This document shows, piece by piece, positions 43,656 to 52,854 of a stretch of DNA of 64,000 nt. The position numbers and the translations under genes are program-made. This stretch comes from Bacteroidota bacterium (GTDB lineage: Bacteria > Bacteroidota > Bacteroidia > UKL13-3), in the NCBI GenBank assembly GCA_040388375.1, contig JAZKBU010000009.1, positions 158,494-222,493 of the forward strand. The letters are read 5' to 3'. The notes below the pieces were generated by a model that did no database searches, was not told the origin of the DNA, and saw only the letters and a program-made list of their open reading frames with translations. Position 1 is the stretch's first letter. The number at the start of each line of letters is the position of its first letter.

Positions 43656-44345
43656 TTATGCTAATGCAAACTCAACGGCTGCTTTTGAGTGCAATAATGC
43701 GGTGTCAAATGTCGGTACAGAAACATCCGCTTGTTGAATAAGCAAAGGTATTTCAGTACAACCTAAAATAATTCCTTCTGCACCATTATTGATTAAGTCT
43801 TCAATAATGGCTAGGTAATGTTGTTTGGTTTGTGGGGTAACTATCCCTTTGCCCAATTCATCAAAAATTGTTTGATGCACAAATGCCCTGTCCGTTTCAT
43901 TGGGTATAATAGTTTCAATACCTTTACCTGTCAATTTCGAGGTAAAGAAGTCCAGCTCCATTGTGAATTTCGTGCCTAACAAACCTACTTTTTTCAATCC
44001 CATTTTTTCTATTTCGTTTGCAGTAGCTGTTGCTATATGAATAATAGGAAGCCCTACTTCCTTTTCAACCCTGTCCGCAATATAGTGCATGGTGTTTGCA
44101 CACAAAACAATACCTGTTGCCCCACTCGATTTTAAATGATTACAAGCTTTTGCTATCATTTGGAAAGTACTTTCCCAATCGTTGGCATCATTGTTCTTTT
44201 TGATGTCGGCATAGTTAAAAGAGTAAATAACACATTGGGCAAAATTAAGCCCGCCCAGTTTTTCATTTATTCCTTCATTAATATGCCTGTAATAATCTGC
44301 TGTCGATACCCAACTAATACCTCCTATAAGTCCGAGTGTTTGCAT
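43656..44345 (-). CDS. Aspartate/glutamate racemase family protein
   Basis: A 229-residue protein with the two catalytic cysteines of cofactor-independent Asp/Glu racemases: Cys82 in VLCANTMH and Cys196 in LGCTEIP. The N-terminal GLIGGISWVSTADYYRHIN segment is the standard opening. Aspartate racemase is the likely activity, though hydantoin racemase-like members share these motifs. It starts the racemase-GNAT-MBL string (35 bp before GNAT). Confidence 0.9.
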   Translation of the reverse strand: MQTLGLIGGISWVSTADYYRHINEGINEKLGGLNFAQCVIYSFNYADIKKNNDANDWESTFQMIAKACNHLKSSGATGIVLCANTMHYIADRVEKEVGLPIIHIATATANEIEKMGLKKVGLLGTKFTMELDFFTSKLTGKGIETIIPNETDRAFVHQTIFDELGKGIVTPQTKQHYLAIIEDLINNGAEGIILGCTEIPLLIQQADVSVPTFDTALLHSKAAVEFALA

Positions 44346-44565
44346 ATTTTGTTATTATTTTAATTATAATTAATCGTTACCTGCTTTGCAAATGTAGTAT
44401 TAACAATATTTTTTTTGATTGTGCTTCAATAATTATTGTTTCATCGACTTTTATTCGTTGGAGTATAAAAATGATTGCGTTTTATCCTTAATTATTGTGA
44501 TGTTACTCATTTTATAGGACATCTTTTACGCCCATCTTCGGTGTAGCAATAAATTAACATAAAAC

Positions 44566-44949
44566 ATGGAAAACAAGAAACACGTATCAGCACTCCATTC
44601 AGAAAGAAAAGAATGGTTAAATACTTTACAATTTTTCAAAGATGATATTCAATCATTACAAAACAGATTAGAAGAAATAGTAAAAGCAAATACAAAAAAG
44701 GAAATGACAGCTTTGGTTGAAAGTTACCAAAATCAATTCATCAGACAATTGGAAGTAAATGATGAATTAAGGCATAAAATAAATGCCGCTGAAGTAGCAT
44801 TTGCCAGTGAAGAATCGAAAAATCCGGTAGCCACTGACCATAAACTGGCTCCTGACCACGTTGAATTGCGAGACGAAGTAGACACCTATTGCAATTTATT
44901 CAAAGCACTTCGTGATGGCTTCAACACTTTTGCAAGTAAAGTACTGTAA
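44566..44949 (+). CDS. Small coiled-coil protein of unknown function
   Basis: A 127-residue soluble protein, highly charged, with long heptad-like helices (EWLNTLQFFKDDIQSLQNRLEEIVKAN and QNQFIRQLEVNDELRHKINAAE). No family is recognised. It stands alone in opposite orientation to both neighbours, in the same accessory-looking stretch as the ars and beta-lactamase genes. The 220-bp gap upstream contains no other reading frame of interest. Confidence 0.65.
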   Translation: MENKKHVSALHSERKEWLNTLQFFKDDIQSLQNRLEEIVKANTKKEMTALVESYQNQFIRQLEVNDELRHKINAAEVAFASEESKNPVATDHKLAPDHVELRDEVDTYCNLFKALRDGFNTFASKVL

Positions 44950-44971
44950 ATTATTAAGGCCTATAAAAAAC

Positions 44972-45025
44972 CTTGGTGAATGAAATTTACCAAGCCTAAA
45001 GTTAGCGCACGCCTATGGCGTGTGC
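44972..45025. repeat. Two adjacent hairpins in convergent intergenic region
   Basis: The first hairpin is CTTGGTGAAT (44972..44981) with ATTTACCAAG (44985..44994), 9 of 10 pairs with a G-U. The second is GCGCACGCC (45005..45013) with GGCGTGTGC (45017..45025), one G-U, loop TAT. The second is strikingly GC-rich for this genome and may be a dispersed REP-like palindrome. Neither is followed by a good U tract. Confidence 0.5.
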
Positions 45026-45084
45026 TATTCTTACCAACAAGTATAACCTATAAGCTCTGGTTTTGCATTTGTTTTAAATTCTTG

Positions 45085-45573
45085 TTATGCTACTTTGTAA
45101 TAATACCTGGTGTAATTTGTTTTGTCTTTCCATGAAATGGTCAGTTCGGTTGCTGTAATTTTGTTAATGATTCCCGTATCCATTTTTGCTTCCGTTGCTT
45201 TTATGATCAGGTTATCTGAGATAATAAATTTGGTAAAAGTATCTGCTGCATTCCGCCTGTAAGTATCATCTTTTACTTCCATGAGTGCAGGGGTGGTCAA
45301 TTGTATCGCATCAGCATAATAACCATTACGTAATGCGCCCTGATAGGCTGTCCAAACTCCCTGTAGGTGTTCTTTTCTTATATCTATTAGCCCCATTGTT
45401 GATGTAGGATCAAATTCTTCCCAGCTAATAATTTTGCGCTTTACTTCAACTGTATCTCCAGTCCTGTTTCCTTGTGATTGAATAGGCGCTGTCTGAGAAG
45501 AACAACCAATTGTTATTGTAATAACAACTAGCCCGATTATATTTTTAATTCCTTGCTTATTCATAATTTTCAT
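45085..45573 (-). CDS. Putative lipoprotein of unknown function
   Basis: A 162-residue protein with a lipoprotein signal (GLVVITITIGCSSQ). The body is a single soluble domain (SWEEFDPTSTMGLIDIRKEH, ITATELTISWKDKTNYTRYYYKV), no family recognised. ATG 45573 is used, although ATG 45564 (three codons downstream) is equally possible; a longer frame to 45618 runs through the yebC terminator and is rejected. Confidence 0.7.
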   Translation of the reverse strand: MKIMNKQGIKNIIGLVVITITIGCSSQTAPIQSQGNRTGDTVEVKRKIISWEEFDPTSTMGLIDIRKEHLQGVWTAYQGALRNGYYADAIQLTTPALMEVKDDTYRRNAADTFTKFIISDNLIIKATEAKMDTGIINKITATELTISWKDKTNYTRYYYKVA

Positions 45574-45599
45574 ACTATTTAATAATTTAGATCTACAAC

Positions 45600-45638
45600 A
45601 AAAAAGCCCTCTATACAAACAGTACAGAGGGCTTTTTT
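45600..45638 (-). terminator. Intrinsic terminator downstream of the YebC gene
   Basis: AAAAAAGCCCTCT (45600..45612) pairs with AGAGGGCTTTTTT (45626..45638), and TAC/GTA extends the stem across one mismatch, loop AAACA. The U-run is on either strand, but only the minus-strand yebC ends just before it (stop at 45653). Confidence 0.87.
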
Positions 45639-45652
45639 ATCGGTTAGTTGAA

Positions 45653-46369
45653 TTAACCTAAATTGGTATATACTTTTACCACATCATCGTCTTCCTCTAT
45701 TACATCCAATAAAATATTAAACTCAGCTTCCTGCTCTTCAGTTAGTTCTATAGGTTGTGTAGGTATACGTTGTAATTCGGCATTCACTATTTCTATTTTT
45801 CTTTCTTCCAAAGCGTGTTGCATTTTACCAAAATCAGTAAAGGCAACCGATAAGTTAAAGTAACCTTCATCATCTACGTCCAGTTCTTCCAAACCTGCAT
45901 CTATCATATCCAACTCAAACTCGTCCGGATTAATACCTTCACTTTTTATTCTAAAAATACCTTTGCGCTCAAACAAAAACTCTAACGAACCACTTACCAG
46001 TAATTGTCCGCCTTTTTTGTTGAAATAGCTACGTAAACTAGCTACTGTACGTGTTGGGTTATCCGTAGCTGTTTCTATAATCATGGCTACACTATGAGGG
46101 CCTTTGCCTTCGTAAATAACCTCTTCAAAATCTTTATCCTGTTTGCTGGTTGCTCTTGAAATGGCTGCATCAATATTGGTTTTAGGCATATTGATAGCTT
46201 TTGCATTGGCTATAATGGCACGTAAACGTGAGTTGCTGTCAGGGTCACCACTTCCACCTCCTGCTTTTACGGCTATAGCTATTTCTTTACCTATTTTGGT
46301 AAAGGTTCTACTCATTTTAGCGTATCTGGCAAACATTTTATGTTTGCGCTTTTCAAAAACTCTTCCCAT
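45653..46369 (-). CDS. YebC/PmpR-family protein (translation/regulatory factor)
   Basis: A 238-residue protein with the family's signature start MGRVFEKRKHKMFARYAKMSRTF and the KAGGGSGDPDSNSRLRAII core (~36-55), then NMPKTNIDAAI and the acidic EEDDDVVKVYTNL C-terminus. YebC proteins have been called transcription regulators; recent work links them to relief of ribosome stalling at proline stretches. ATG 46369 fits the conserved start; an upstream extension to 46396 is rejected. The terminator follows. Confidence 0.92.
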   Translation of the reverse strand: MGRVFEKRKHKMFARYAKMSRTFTKIGKEIAIAVKAGGGSGDPDSNSRLRAIIANAKAINMPKTNIDAAISRATSKQDKDFEEVIYEGKGPHSVAMIIETATDNPTRTVASLRSYFNKKGGQLLVSGSLEFLFERKGIFRIKSEGINPDEFELDMIDAGLEELDVDDEGYFNLSVAFTDFGKMQHALEERKIEIVNAELQRIPTQPIELTEEQEAEFNILLDVIEEDDDVVKVYTNLG

Positions 46370-46430
46370 ATAATAAATCCAAATTAAAGTGTGCAAAATA
46401 ATACTTGCAAACGCATTATCAAACTACCTG

Positions 46431-47561
46431 TTACCAAATCTTTTTTTGCTTGGCAAATAAGCCTACGGTACCAAAAATGTAAATATAAATAACAAATAAA
46501 ATATCCAACGGAATAATAAACCAGGTAAGGTTCTGGTACTTTAATTTTTTAAAGGCCATGAAATAAATAACCGATTGGCTCACCAATTTAAAAACATACA
46601 CACCCAATAGTATTTGCCATAAATAAAGGTCAGTTATAAGCAAGCCAATCAACGAAACATAAAACAATAAACTAGCGGCATAAAAACCACCCAATAACAT
46701 TTTATGTTCAGGTTTGTAATATTTACCGGTAGTGTTATGCCTTGTTTTTTGTTTCACCCAATCGCCAAATGTTTTTTTGCTTTCGGTATATACAAAACTA
46801 TCAGCATCCAACTGTATAGCCGTATTGCTATTGTTAGCAGCTTTGTTTACAAACAAATCATCATCGCCACTCATTATGTGCTGGTGCGAGGCAAAACCTT
46901 TTTGTTTAAAAAACAACTCTTTGGTATAAGCTAAATTACGGCCAACACCCATAAATGGTTTTAAACGAATAGCGGCCGAAAAATAAAACATACCCGTAAT
47001 GGCATTTTCAAAACGGGCTATTAAATTAATAAAGGTATTTTGTGTAGTATAGGGCGAAAAACCCAATATAATTTCCTTATTGGGCGTAAACTTTTGAGCC
47101 ATCAACGCCAGCCATTTGTTGCTGGCAGGCTTACAATCAGCATCGGTAAATACTAAATTATCGTATTGGGCAGCTTTAATACCAATGGTTAAAGCAAACT
47201 TTTTACCGGTAGGATATTTTTCCTGCTCTTTTAATTGGCTTATTTTTAAATGGGGATAAACTTCCTGGTAATACTCTAATAATTTCTGGCTTTCGTCCCA
47301 ACTACAATCGTTTACTACTATTACCTCAAAGCTCGGGTAATCTTGCTCTAAAACCGCTTTTAAATTTTTTTCTAAATTCTTGTATTCATTGCGTGCTGCA
47401 ATAATAACTGAAACAGGTGCTTGCTCGTTAGCAAGCGTTTGATTAGGCTTATAAAAACTTAATTTAGCAAAATAAAAAAAGTAATAATACAAAAGCACCA
47501 GCAAGCTTACTGCCAGTACTCCTATAAAAATACTATTTAAAAAGTTAAATGATATATCCAT
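46431..47561 (-). CDS. Membrane-anchored glycosyltransferase family 2
   Basis: A 376-residue protein. An N-terminal membrane helix is followed by a GT2 domain: VSVIIAARNE (~48-57), FEVIVVNDCSWDES (~80), a DADCKP DxD-type motif (~140), SGDDDLFVNK (~230) and QKTRHNTTGKYY (~272), where other GT2s have QxxRW. Two or three membrane helices follow (~285-370). It is a processive-like, inner-membrane glycosyltransferase with unknown product. ATG 47561 is chosen; an in-frame TTG at 47570 is not needed. Confidence 0.88.
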   Translation of the reverse strand: MDISFNFLNSIFIGVLAVSLLVLLYYYFFYFAKLSFYKPNQTLANEQAPVSVIIAARNEYKNLEKNLKAVLEQDYPSFEVIVVNDCSWDESQKLLEYYQEVYPHLKISQLKEQEKYPTGKKFALTIGIKAAQYDNLVFTDADCKPASNKWLALMAQKFTPNKEIILGFSPYTTQNTFINLIARFENAITGMFYFSAAIRLKPFMGVGRNLAYTKELFFKQKGFASHQHIMSGDDDLFVNKAANNSNTAIQLDADSFVYTESKKTFGDWVKQKTRHNTTGKYYKPEHKMLLGGFYAASLLFYVSLIGLLITDLYLWQILLGVYVFKLVSQSVIYFMAFKKLKYQNLTWFIIPLDILFVIYIYIFGTVGLFAKQKKIW

Positions 47562-47567
47562 GAGCCG

Positions 47568-47575
47568 CAAAAGTA
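47568..47575 (-). promoter_or_regulatory. -7 element upstream of the GT2 gene
   Basis: TACTTTTG on the minus strand (47575..47568) matches TAnnTTTG exactly, 6 bp before the ATG, so a near-leaderless mRNA would result. No TTTG at the ideal 19-21 bp spacing is present (the nearest is 25 bp upstream). Confidence 0.4.
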
Positions 47576-47663
47576 ATAGCTAAACAAGCCTAGTTAACCC
47601 CAAATTTTAAACAATGTGTTGATTGCTAACCCCACTTACACGTAAAAAATGACTGGTTCCATA

Positions 47664-47703
47664 AAAAAAGCTTGTTAAAGTATAACCATTAACAAGCTTT
47701 TTT
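47664..47703 (-). terminator. Intrinsic terminator after the M16 peptidase gene
   Basis: AAAAAAGCTTGTTAA (47664..47678) pairs perfectly with TTAACAAGCTTTTTT (47689..47703), a 15-bp stem with a 10-nt loop. It lies 17 bp beyond the minus-strand peptidase stop at 47721 and separates it from the GT2 gene. Confidence 0.88.
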
Positions 47704-47720
47704 ATTAAAAACCGGAATAC

Positions 47721-50690
47721 TTAGTACCCGAATATATCAGTTAAACTCACTTCTACTACTTTACCGTATTTAGCCAAGCTGTTTATATCTACTTTTTCCT
47801 TAGAAGCTACTACAGTATAAAAATAAGGTTTACCTATAAAGTAAGTTTGGTAAAATGTATTTAAATCAGCAAAATTAATCTTATCCATTTTTTCATAAAC
47901 ATCCTTACGCATATCGTAATTAATACCTAACTTTTGGTTACTTACATAGCTGAAAATAATACTTTCATCATTTACTCTTTCTGTTTCAATACCACTTTTT
48001 ATAGACGTTTTAGCAGCAACCAAATTAGCTTCGGTATGTGGTAAACCATTTAACAGCTCATTCATGGCAGGAATGGCCTCATTTATTTTATCGGCTTGCG
48101 TACCCACATAAGCAATGGTATAATAAGGATCGGCTTTTTTATTAGGTGTTTGAAAATGGCTATAAGTTGAATAAGCCAAAGCTTTGCTTTCGCGTATGGT
48201 TTGAAAAACCAAGCTGCTCATACCGCCACCAAAATACTCGTTAAATAATTGTGAAGTTGGTACCAGACTTACATCAAAATTTTTGTTTGAATTATGCAAC
48301 CAGGTAACCTCTGCTTGTACCATTTTATAATCAGTAAAAAACACAGTATTCTCATTGGTTTGGTTACGCGTAAACTTAACCGCTTCCGGATATGGTAATT
48401 GTTTAGCCGGTACTTTATGGAAAGCAGTCAAGGTTTTGTTTAAACCTGCAACAGAACGTGGGCCGAAGTAATAAATAGTATGCTTGTATTGGTTTATTTT
48501 TTTTATATAATTTTCTACCAAATCAGTTGCTTTTAATTGTTTTAACTCATCGGTTGAAAGAATATGCGTTGACGGATTTTTAGTGCCATACATAGCGTAG
48601 GCAGTTAAAGCTCTGCGAATAGCTGCTTTGTTTAATTTAGCATCAGCACGACCCTTTAATAAACGTTCAATATAATCGTTTAAAGCTTTTTCATCAGGCT
48701 TGGCATTAGACAATAAATTTTCAAATAACTGGACTGAAGCCTCAAAATTTTCATTCAATCCACTTAAGCTCACATATACCTGCTCATCGCTGGCAGAAAC
48801 ATTGAAATCGCAAGCCAGTTTAAAAAACTCTTTGCTTATTTCTTCACTGCTCATTTTATCGGTTCCCAAGTATTGCAATAAATTAAAGGCAACAGGTAAT
48901 TTTAAATCGTTAAACCTGCCCATATCCAGTACATAATACAATTGAAACAACTCATTGTCTTTATTCTGAACATAATAAATAGGTGTTTTTTCTTTTGATT
49001 TAGTAATGGTTAAATCCTTTTTATAGTTAACAAAACGTGGTTTAATATTATCGTTTGGTGTTTCTTTAATGGCAGTAACAAATGCAGAAACATCGTCCCT
49101 GTTTAAATCAACGGGGGTAATAGCAGGTTTAGGTACTTTTACTATCGATTTATCCTCGCCTTTGTTTTTATTGATTACCACATAATCGTTGGTAAAATAT
49201 TTATTGGCAAAAGCAACAATTTCAGCCTTGGTAATACTATTCAAATTATCAACCATTCTTACTGCATCTTCCCACTTACGACTTAAAGTAAAAGCATCAA
49301 GCATAGCATACGCACGGCCTTGGTTACTTTTTTGCTCTTCAATTTTCGATATTTTTAAATTAGCAATAATGGCTTTCAATATGTTTTCATCAAAATCGCC
49401 TTTTTTAATTATATCAATTTGCGCTAGTAACAACTGGCGTACTTCCTCTAACGACTGTCCTTGTTTTGGTTTACCAGTTAAAAACAAAATGCTGTAATCG
49501 TGGTTTACCCAAGGGCTTGAAGAGGCCGATAATACTTTTTGTTGTTTAATTAAATTCAAATCAATTAACCCTGCTTTTGAATTTGCCAAAATCATATCAC
49601 ACATAGTTAACAATAACTCTTCCTTCGTACCAGAGCCCGATAACCTGTACCCTATCATTAAATTCTCTGCATCAGGCCCATATAGGTTTACTATAGTGGG
49701 TTCATTATTCGTATTTTCAACTGGGCTGTTAAAAGCAGGTACTGCCTTTGTTTGCATGTAACTAAATTTTTCATCAATCATAGCTATCGCTGCATCAGGG
49801 TCTATATCTCCACTTAAAACAATAGCCATATTGTTAGGCACATAATAACTATTGAAATAATTCCTGATTTTAACCAACGAAGGATTTTTTAAATGCTCAA
49901 CCGTACCTATAGTTGTTTGTGTACCGTAAGGATGTTTCTTAAATAAATTACCCAATAAGGCTTCGTATACTTTTCTGCCGTCATTATCTAAACTAATATT
50001 TTTTTCCTCATATACTGCCTCTAATTCCGTATGAAATAAACGCAAAACAGGCGCACGGAAACGTTCTGCTTCAATGGTAATCCATTTGCTCAATTGATTT
50101 TGAGGAATATCGTTTACATAAACTGTTTGCTCCAAACTGGTAAATGCATTGGTTCCTTGCGCACCAATGGTATTCATCATTTTATCGTACTCATTGGCAA
50201 TAGCAAAAGTACTGGCCACACCACTTACCGAATCTATCTGGTGATAAATGTCTGTTCTGGTTTTTTCGTCAGTTGTTTTATTATAAACCTCGTACAAAGC
50301 ATCTATTTTATCCAACTGCTTTTTTTCCTCTTCCCAGTTTTTAGTGCCATATTTATCCGTTCCCTTAAACAACATATGTTCTAAATAATGCGCTAATCCT
50401 GTATTGTCTGCCGGGTCGTTTTTACTACCCGCTTTGGTAGCTATAAAAGTTTGAATACGTGGCTCTTTTTTGTTTACACTGATCATTACCGTTAAGCCAT
50501 TTTGCAGCTTATAGGTGCGTACTCCCAATGGGTCGTTGGCTACAGTGGTATAAGTATATTTTCCATTAGCCGAAGTTTTTTGTAAGGTTACGTATTGAGG
50601 TGAAGTGGTGGCTTGTTTTACATTATTATTGTTTTGAGCAATAGCCTGTAAACCTGCCAATAAAGAAAGTGCAAATACTATTTTTTTCAT
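47721..50690 (-). CDS. M16-family zinc peptidase, pitrilysin/insulinase type, exported
   Basis: A 989-residue protein with signal peptide MKKIVFALSLLAGLQAIAQ. The inverted zinc motif HYLEH is in GLAHYLEHMLFKGTDKYG (~99), with the third ligand Glu in ELEAVYEEKN (~210). The N-terminal half is the active M16 unit; the C-terminal half is the inactive partner unit (FGGGMSSLVFQTIRESKALAY near 830), so one chain forms the full clam shell. It probably degrades small peptides in the periplasm. It ends in a strong terminator. Confidence 0.93.
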   Translation of the reverse strand: MKKIVFALSLLAGLQAIAQNNNNVKQATTSPQYVTLQKTSANGKYTYTTVANDPLGVRTYKLQNGLTVMISVNKKEPRIQTFIATKAGSKNDPADNTGLAHYLEHMLFKGTDKYGTKNWEEEKKQLDKIDALYEVYNKTTDEKTRTDIYHQIDSVSGVASTFAIANEYDKMMNTIGAQGTNAFTSLEQTVYVNDIPQNQLSKWITIEAERFRAPVLRLFHTELEAVYEEKNISLDNDGRKVYEALLGNLFKKHPYGTQTTIGTVEHLKNPSLVKIRNYFNSYYVPNNMAIVLSGDIDPDAAIAMIDEKFSYMQTKAVPAFNSPVENTNNEPTIVNLYGPDAENLMIGYRLSGSGTKEELLLTMCDMILANSKAGLIDLNLIKQQKVLSASSSPWVNHDYSILFLTGKPKQGQSLEEVRQLLLAQIDIIKKGDFDENILKAIIANLKISKIEEQKSNQGRAYAMLDAFTLSRKWEDAVRMVDNLNSITKAEIVAFANKYFTNDYVVINKNKGEDKSIVKVPKPAITPVDLNRDDVSAFVTAIKETPNDNIKPRFVNYKKDLTITKSKEKTPIYYVQNKDNELFQLYYVLDMGRFNDLKLPVAFNLLQYLGTDKMSSEEISKEFFKLACDFNVSASDEQVYVSLSGLNENFEASVQLFENLLSNAKPDEKALNDYIERLLKGRADAKLNKAAIRRALTAYAMYGTKNPSTHILSTDELKQLKATDLVENYIKKINQYKHTIYYFGPRSVAGLNKTLTAFHKVPAKQLPYPEAVKFTRNQTNENTVFFTDYKMVQAEVTWLHNSNKNFDVSLVPTSQLFNEYFGGGMSSLVFQTIRESKALAYSTYSHFQTPNKKADPYYTIAYVGTQADKINEAIPAMNELLNGLPHTEANLVAAKTSIKSGIETERVNDESIIFSYVSNQKLGINYDMRKDVYEKMDKINFADLNTFYQTYFIGKPYFYTVVASKEKVDINSLAKYGKVVEVSLTDIFGY

Positions 50691-50774
50691 TATGCTGTAA
50701 TACTGAATTTTGAATTGAGGCGCAAGTATATACTTAAACTCAATAAATGTCTCGTTTTTTTTACAAATGGAAGT

Positions 50775-51635
50775 CTATGCGTTTTGGCAAACAATCATAC
50801 GGTCATTTCCGTTAATATCTTTCATTACCTTTACTTCCACAAAACCTTTACTGCGCAGCATTTCAGCCGTTTGTAATCCGTAATCCTGATGAATTTCAAA
50901 AAATAAATACCCCTGATTTTTCAAACACTTTTTTGCATAATCGGCAATGGCAATATAAAACTGTAGCGGGTTTTTATTGGTAACAAACAGGGCTTCATGT
51001 GGCTCAAACTGGGTAACATTATTTTCCATCCCTTCCTGCTCATCCAATAAAATATAAGGTGGATTACTCACTATTACATCAAACAGTTCATTGCTCAAAG
51101 CATCAGAGGGTTCCAGAATATCTTCCACACTAAATATAACATTCGTACCTAACTCAGCTGCATTTTTAGTGGCTAAAGCCAGTGCTTCCGTGCTTTTATC
51201 AATACCAGAAACTTTTAAATGAGGCAATGCCAGTTGTAAACTAATGGCAATGCAGCCACTACCGGTTCCTATATCTATTAATTTAAGTGGCCCTTGTGAA
51301 TTATTATTTTGCAAAGTAGTAATTACCAGCTCCACCAATTCTTCCGTTTCGTTACGTGGAATTAAAACCTGAGGTGTTACTTTAAATTTATGGCCATAAA
51401 ACCAAGCATAGCCTAATATATACTGAACTGGCTCCGCATTTAACAAACGCCCCAAAATAGCTTCTAAAATATTTTCCTCGCCTTCTGTTAAATACTTATT
51501 AAGCAGTTTAATTTGGTGCGGTTTAATCAATAACACCTCTTCAAAAACCCAGTTAGCTATACTTTGCGCTTCACCGGGCTCATATAGTTTTTGTAACTTT
51601 AAATAGTATTGATTATAATAATCTTGCAAAATCAT
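50775..51635 (-). CDS. prmC: Peptide chain release factor N5-glutamine methyltransferase
   Basis: PrmC (HemK) methylates the GGQ glutamine of release factors using SAM. The 286-residue protein has an N-terminal helical domain with YILGYAWFYGHKFKV, then VLIPRNETEELV (~93), SAM-binding LIDIGTGSGCIAIS (~119) and the catalytic NPPYIL (~190). ATG 51635 is used; an in-frame TTG at 51644 overlaps the -7 element and is rejected. It is divergent from ribD. Confidence 0.94.
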   Translation of the reverse strand: MILQDYYNQYYLKLQKLYEPGEAQSIANWVFEEVLLIKPHQIKLLNKYLTEGEENILEAILGRLLNAEPVQYILGYAWFYGHKFKVTPQVLIPRNETEELVELVITTLQNNNSQGPLKLIDIGTGSGCIAISLQLALPHLKVSGIDKSTEALALATKNAAELGTNVIFSVEDILEPSDALSNELFDVIVSNPPYILLDEQEGMENNVTQFEPHEALFVTNKNPLQFYIAIADYAKKCLKNQGYLFFEIHQDYGLQTAEMLRSKGFVEVKVMKDINGNDRMIVCQNA

Positions 51636-51641
51636 AAAGCG

Positions 51642-51649
51642 CAAACTTA
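51642..51649 (-). promoter_or_regulatory. -7 element upstream of prmC
   Basis: TAAGTTTG on the minus strand (51649..51642) is an exact TAnnTTTG match 6 bp before the ATG at 51635. The -33 region lacks a clear TTTG. Confidence 0.4.
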
Positions 51650-51768
51650 CCTACATTTTATATAATTGACACCCTGTTTTTAATTTATTCCCAATACACA
51701 AAAAGGCACCTATCTTTCATTATTTAAACAAGTGGTTTAAAATTATTCATTTAATTTGCGCCACATTC

Positions 51769-52824
51769 ATGAACCACCAACTTTATATGCAACGTTGTAT
51801 TGAACTGGCCCAAAACGGAGCGGGTTCAGTATCGCCAAATCCTTTAGTAGGGTGTATAATAGTGCATAACAATATAGTGATAGGCGAAGGCTGGCACCAA
51901 CAGTTTGGCCAGGCCCATGCTGAAGTAAATGCCATTGCAGCCGTACAAGATAAATCATTGCTGAACGAAGCTACTTTGTATGTAAACCTCGAACCGTGCA
52001 ATCACTTTGGTAAAACACCTCCTTGCGCCGATTTGATTATACAACACCAAATTAAACAAGTGGTAGTAGGTATAGTTGACCCATTTGAAAAAGTAGCAGG
52101 CAATGGCATAAGCAAATTAGAGGCCGCAGGTATTCATGTTACAGTGGGGGTATTAGAAAAAGAATGCCGGTTTTTAAACAGGCGTTTTATCAAATTTGTT
52201 ACCCAACATAAACCCTATGTTATATTAAAATGGGCACAAACCCACAACGGTTATATTGCTCCTGATGCCGGTAAATTAACTGCCGAGGAGTTTGAACAAC
52301 AAAGACATATTACAGGCTTTACCATACAAAAACTGGTACATAAATGGCGTACCGAAGAAGACGCTATTATGGTTGGAACCAATACCGCACTATTGGATAA
52401 TCCTGCTTTAAATGCAAGAGCATGGCATGGTAAAAACCCAATAAGGATTGTTATTGACAGAACTTTGCGTTTACCCGATAGCTTAAAACTATTTGATAAA
52501 AGCATACCAACTATTGTATTTACAGAGCAACAAAAAGAATCAGCTAAAAACTTAACTTTTGTACAGATAGATTTTTCTAAAAACTGGTTTGAGGATATAT
52601 TGAATCACCTGTACCAAAATCAAATTCAAAGCTTAATTGTAGAAGGAGGAAGTCAGTTACTGAATACCATTATTGATGCTAACCTATGGGACGAAGCTAT
52701 TCAGTTTATTTCGCCCAAAACTATAAACGATGGAGTTAAAGCACCATTTATAAATGGCATAAACTATCAATCCGATACCATTGATGGAGTAACCGCCAAT
52801 TGGTTATTAGCCCCTCAAAATTAA
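51769..52824 (+). CDS. ribD: Riboflavin biosynthesis bifunctional deaminase/reductase
   Basis: RibD deaminates then reduces the pyrimidine intermediate of riboflavin synthesis. The 351-residue protein has the N-terminal deaminase with NPLVGCIIV, HAEVNAI (~49) and EPCNHFGKTPPC (~75, zinc Cys pair), and the C-terminal reductase with VILKWAQTHNGYIAP (~145), RTEEDAIMVGTNTALLDNPALNAR and VEGGSQLLN. Full length. No other rib gene and no FMN riboswitch fits the 133-bp gap upstream. Confidence 0.95.
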   Translation: MNHQLYMQRCIELAQNGAGSVSPNPLVGCIIVHNNIVIGEGWHQQFGQAHAEVNAIAAVQDKSLLNEATLYVNLEPCNHFGKTPPCADLIIQHQIKQVVVGIVDPFEKVAGNGISKLEAAGIHVTVGVLEKECRFLNRRFIKFVTQHKPYVILKWAQTHNGYIAPDAGKLTAEEFEQQRHITGFTIQKLVHKWRTEEDAIMVGTNTALLDNPALNARAWHGKNPIRIVIDRTLRLPDSLKLFDKSIPTIVFTEQQKESAKNLTFVQIDFSKNWFEDILNHLYQNQIQSLIVEGGSQLLNTIIDANLWDEAIQFISPKTINDGVKAPFINGINYQSDTIDGVTANWLLAPQN

Positions 52825-52854
52825 TTTCACATAACAGCACTTTTATAACGCTCA

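Noticed and set aside
43292..43741. 149-residue plus-strand frame over the GNAT gene
   Set aside because: Antisense to clear GNAT and racemase genes and has no motif of its own.
51645..51768. FMN riboswitch upstream of ribD
   Set aside because: The gap is only ~130 bp, is shared with the divergent prmC promoter, and none of the conserved RFN helices are visible.
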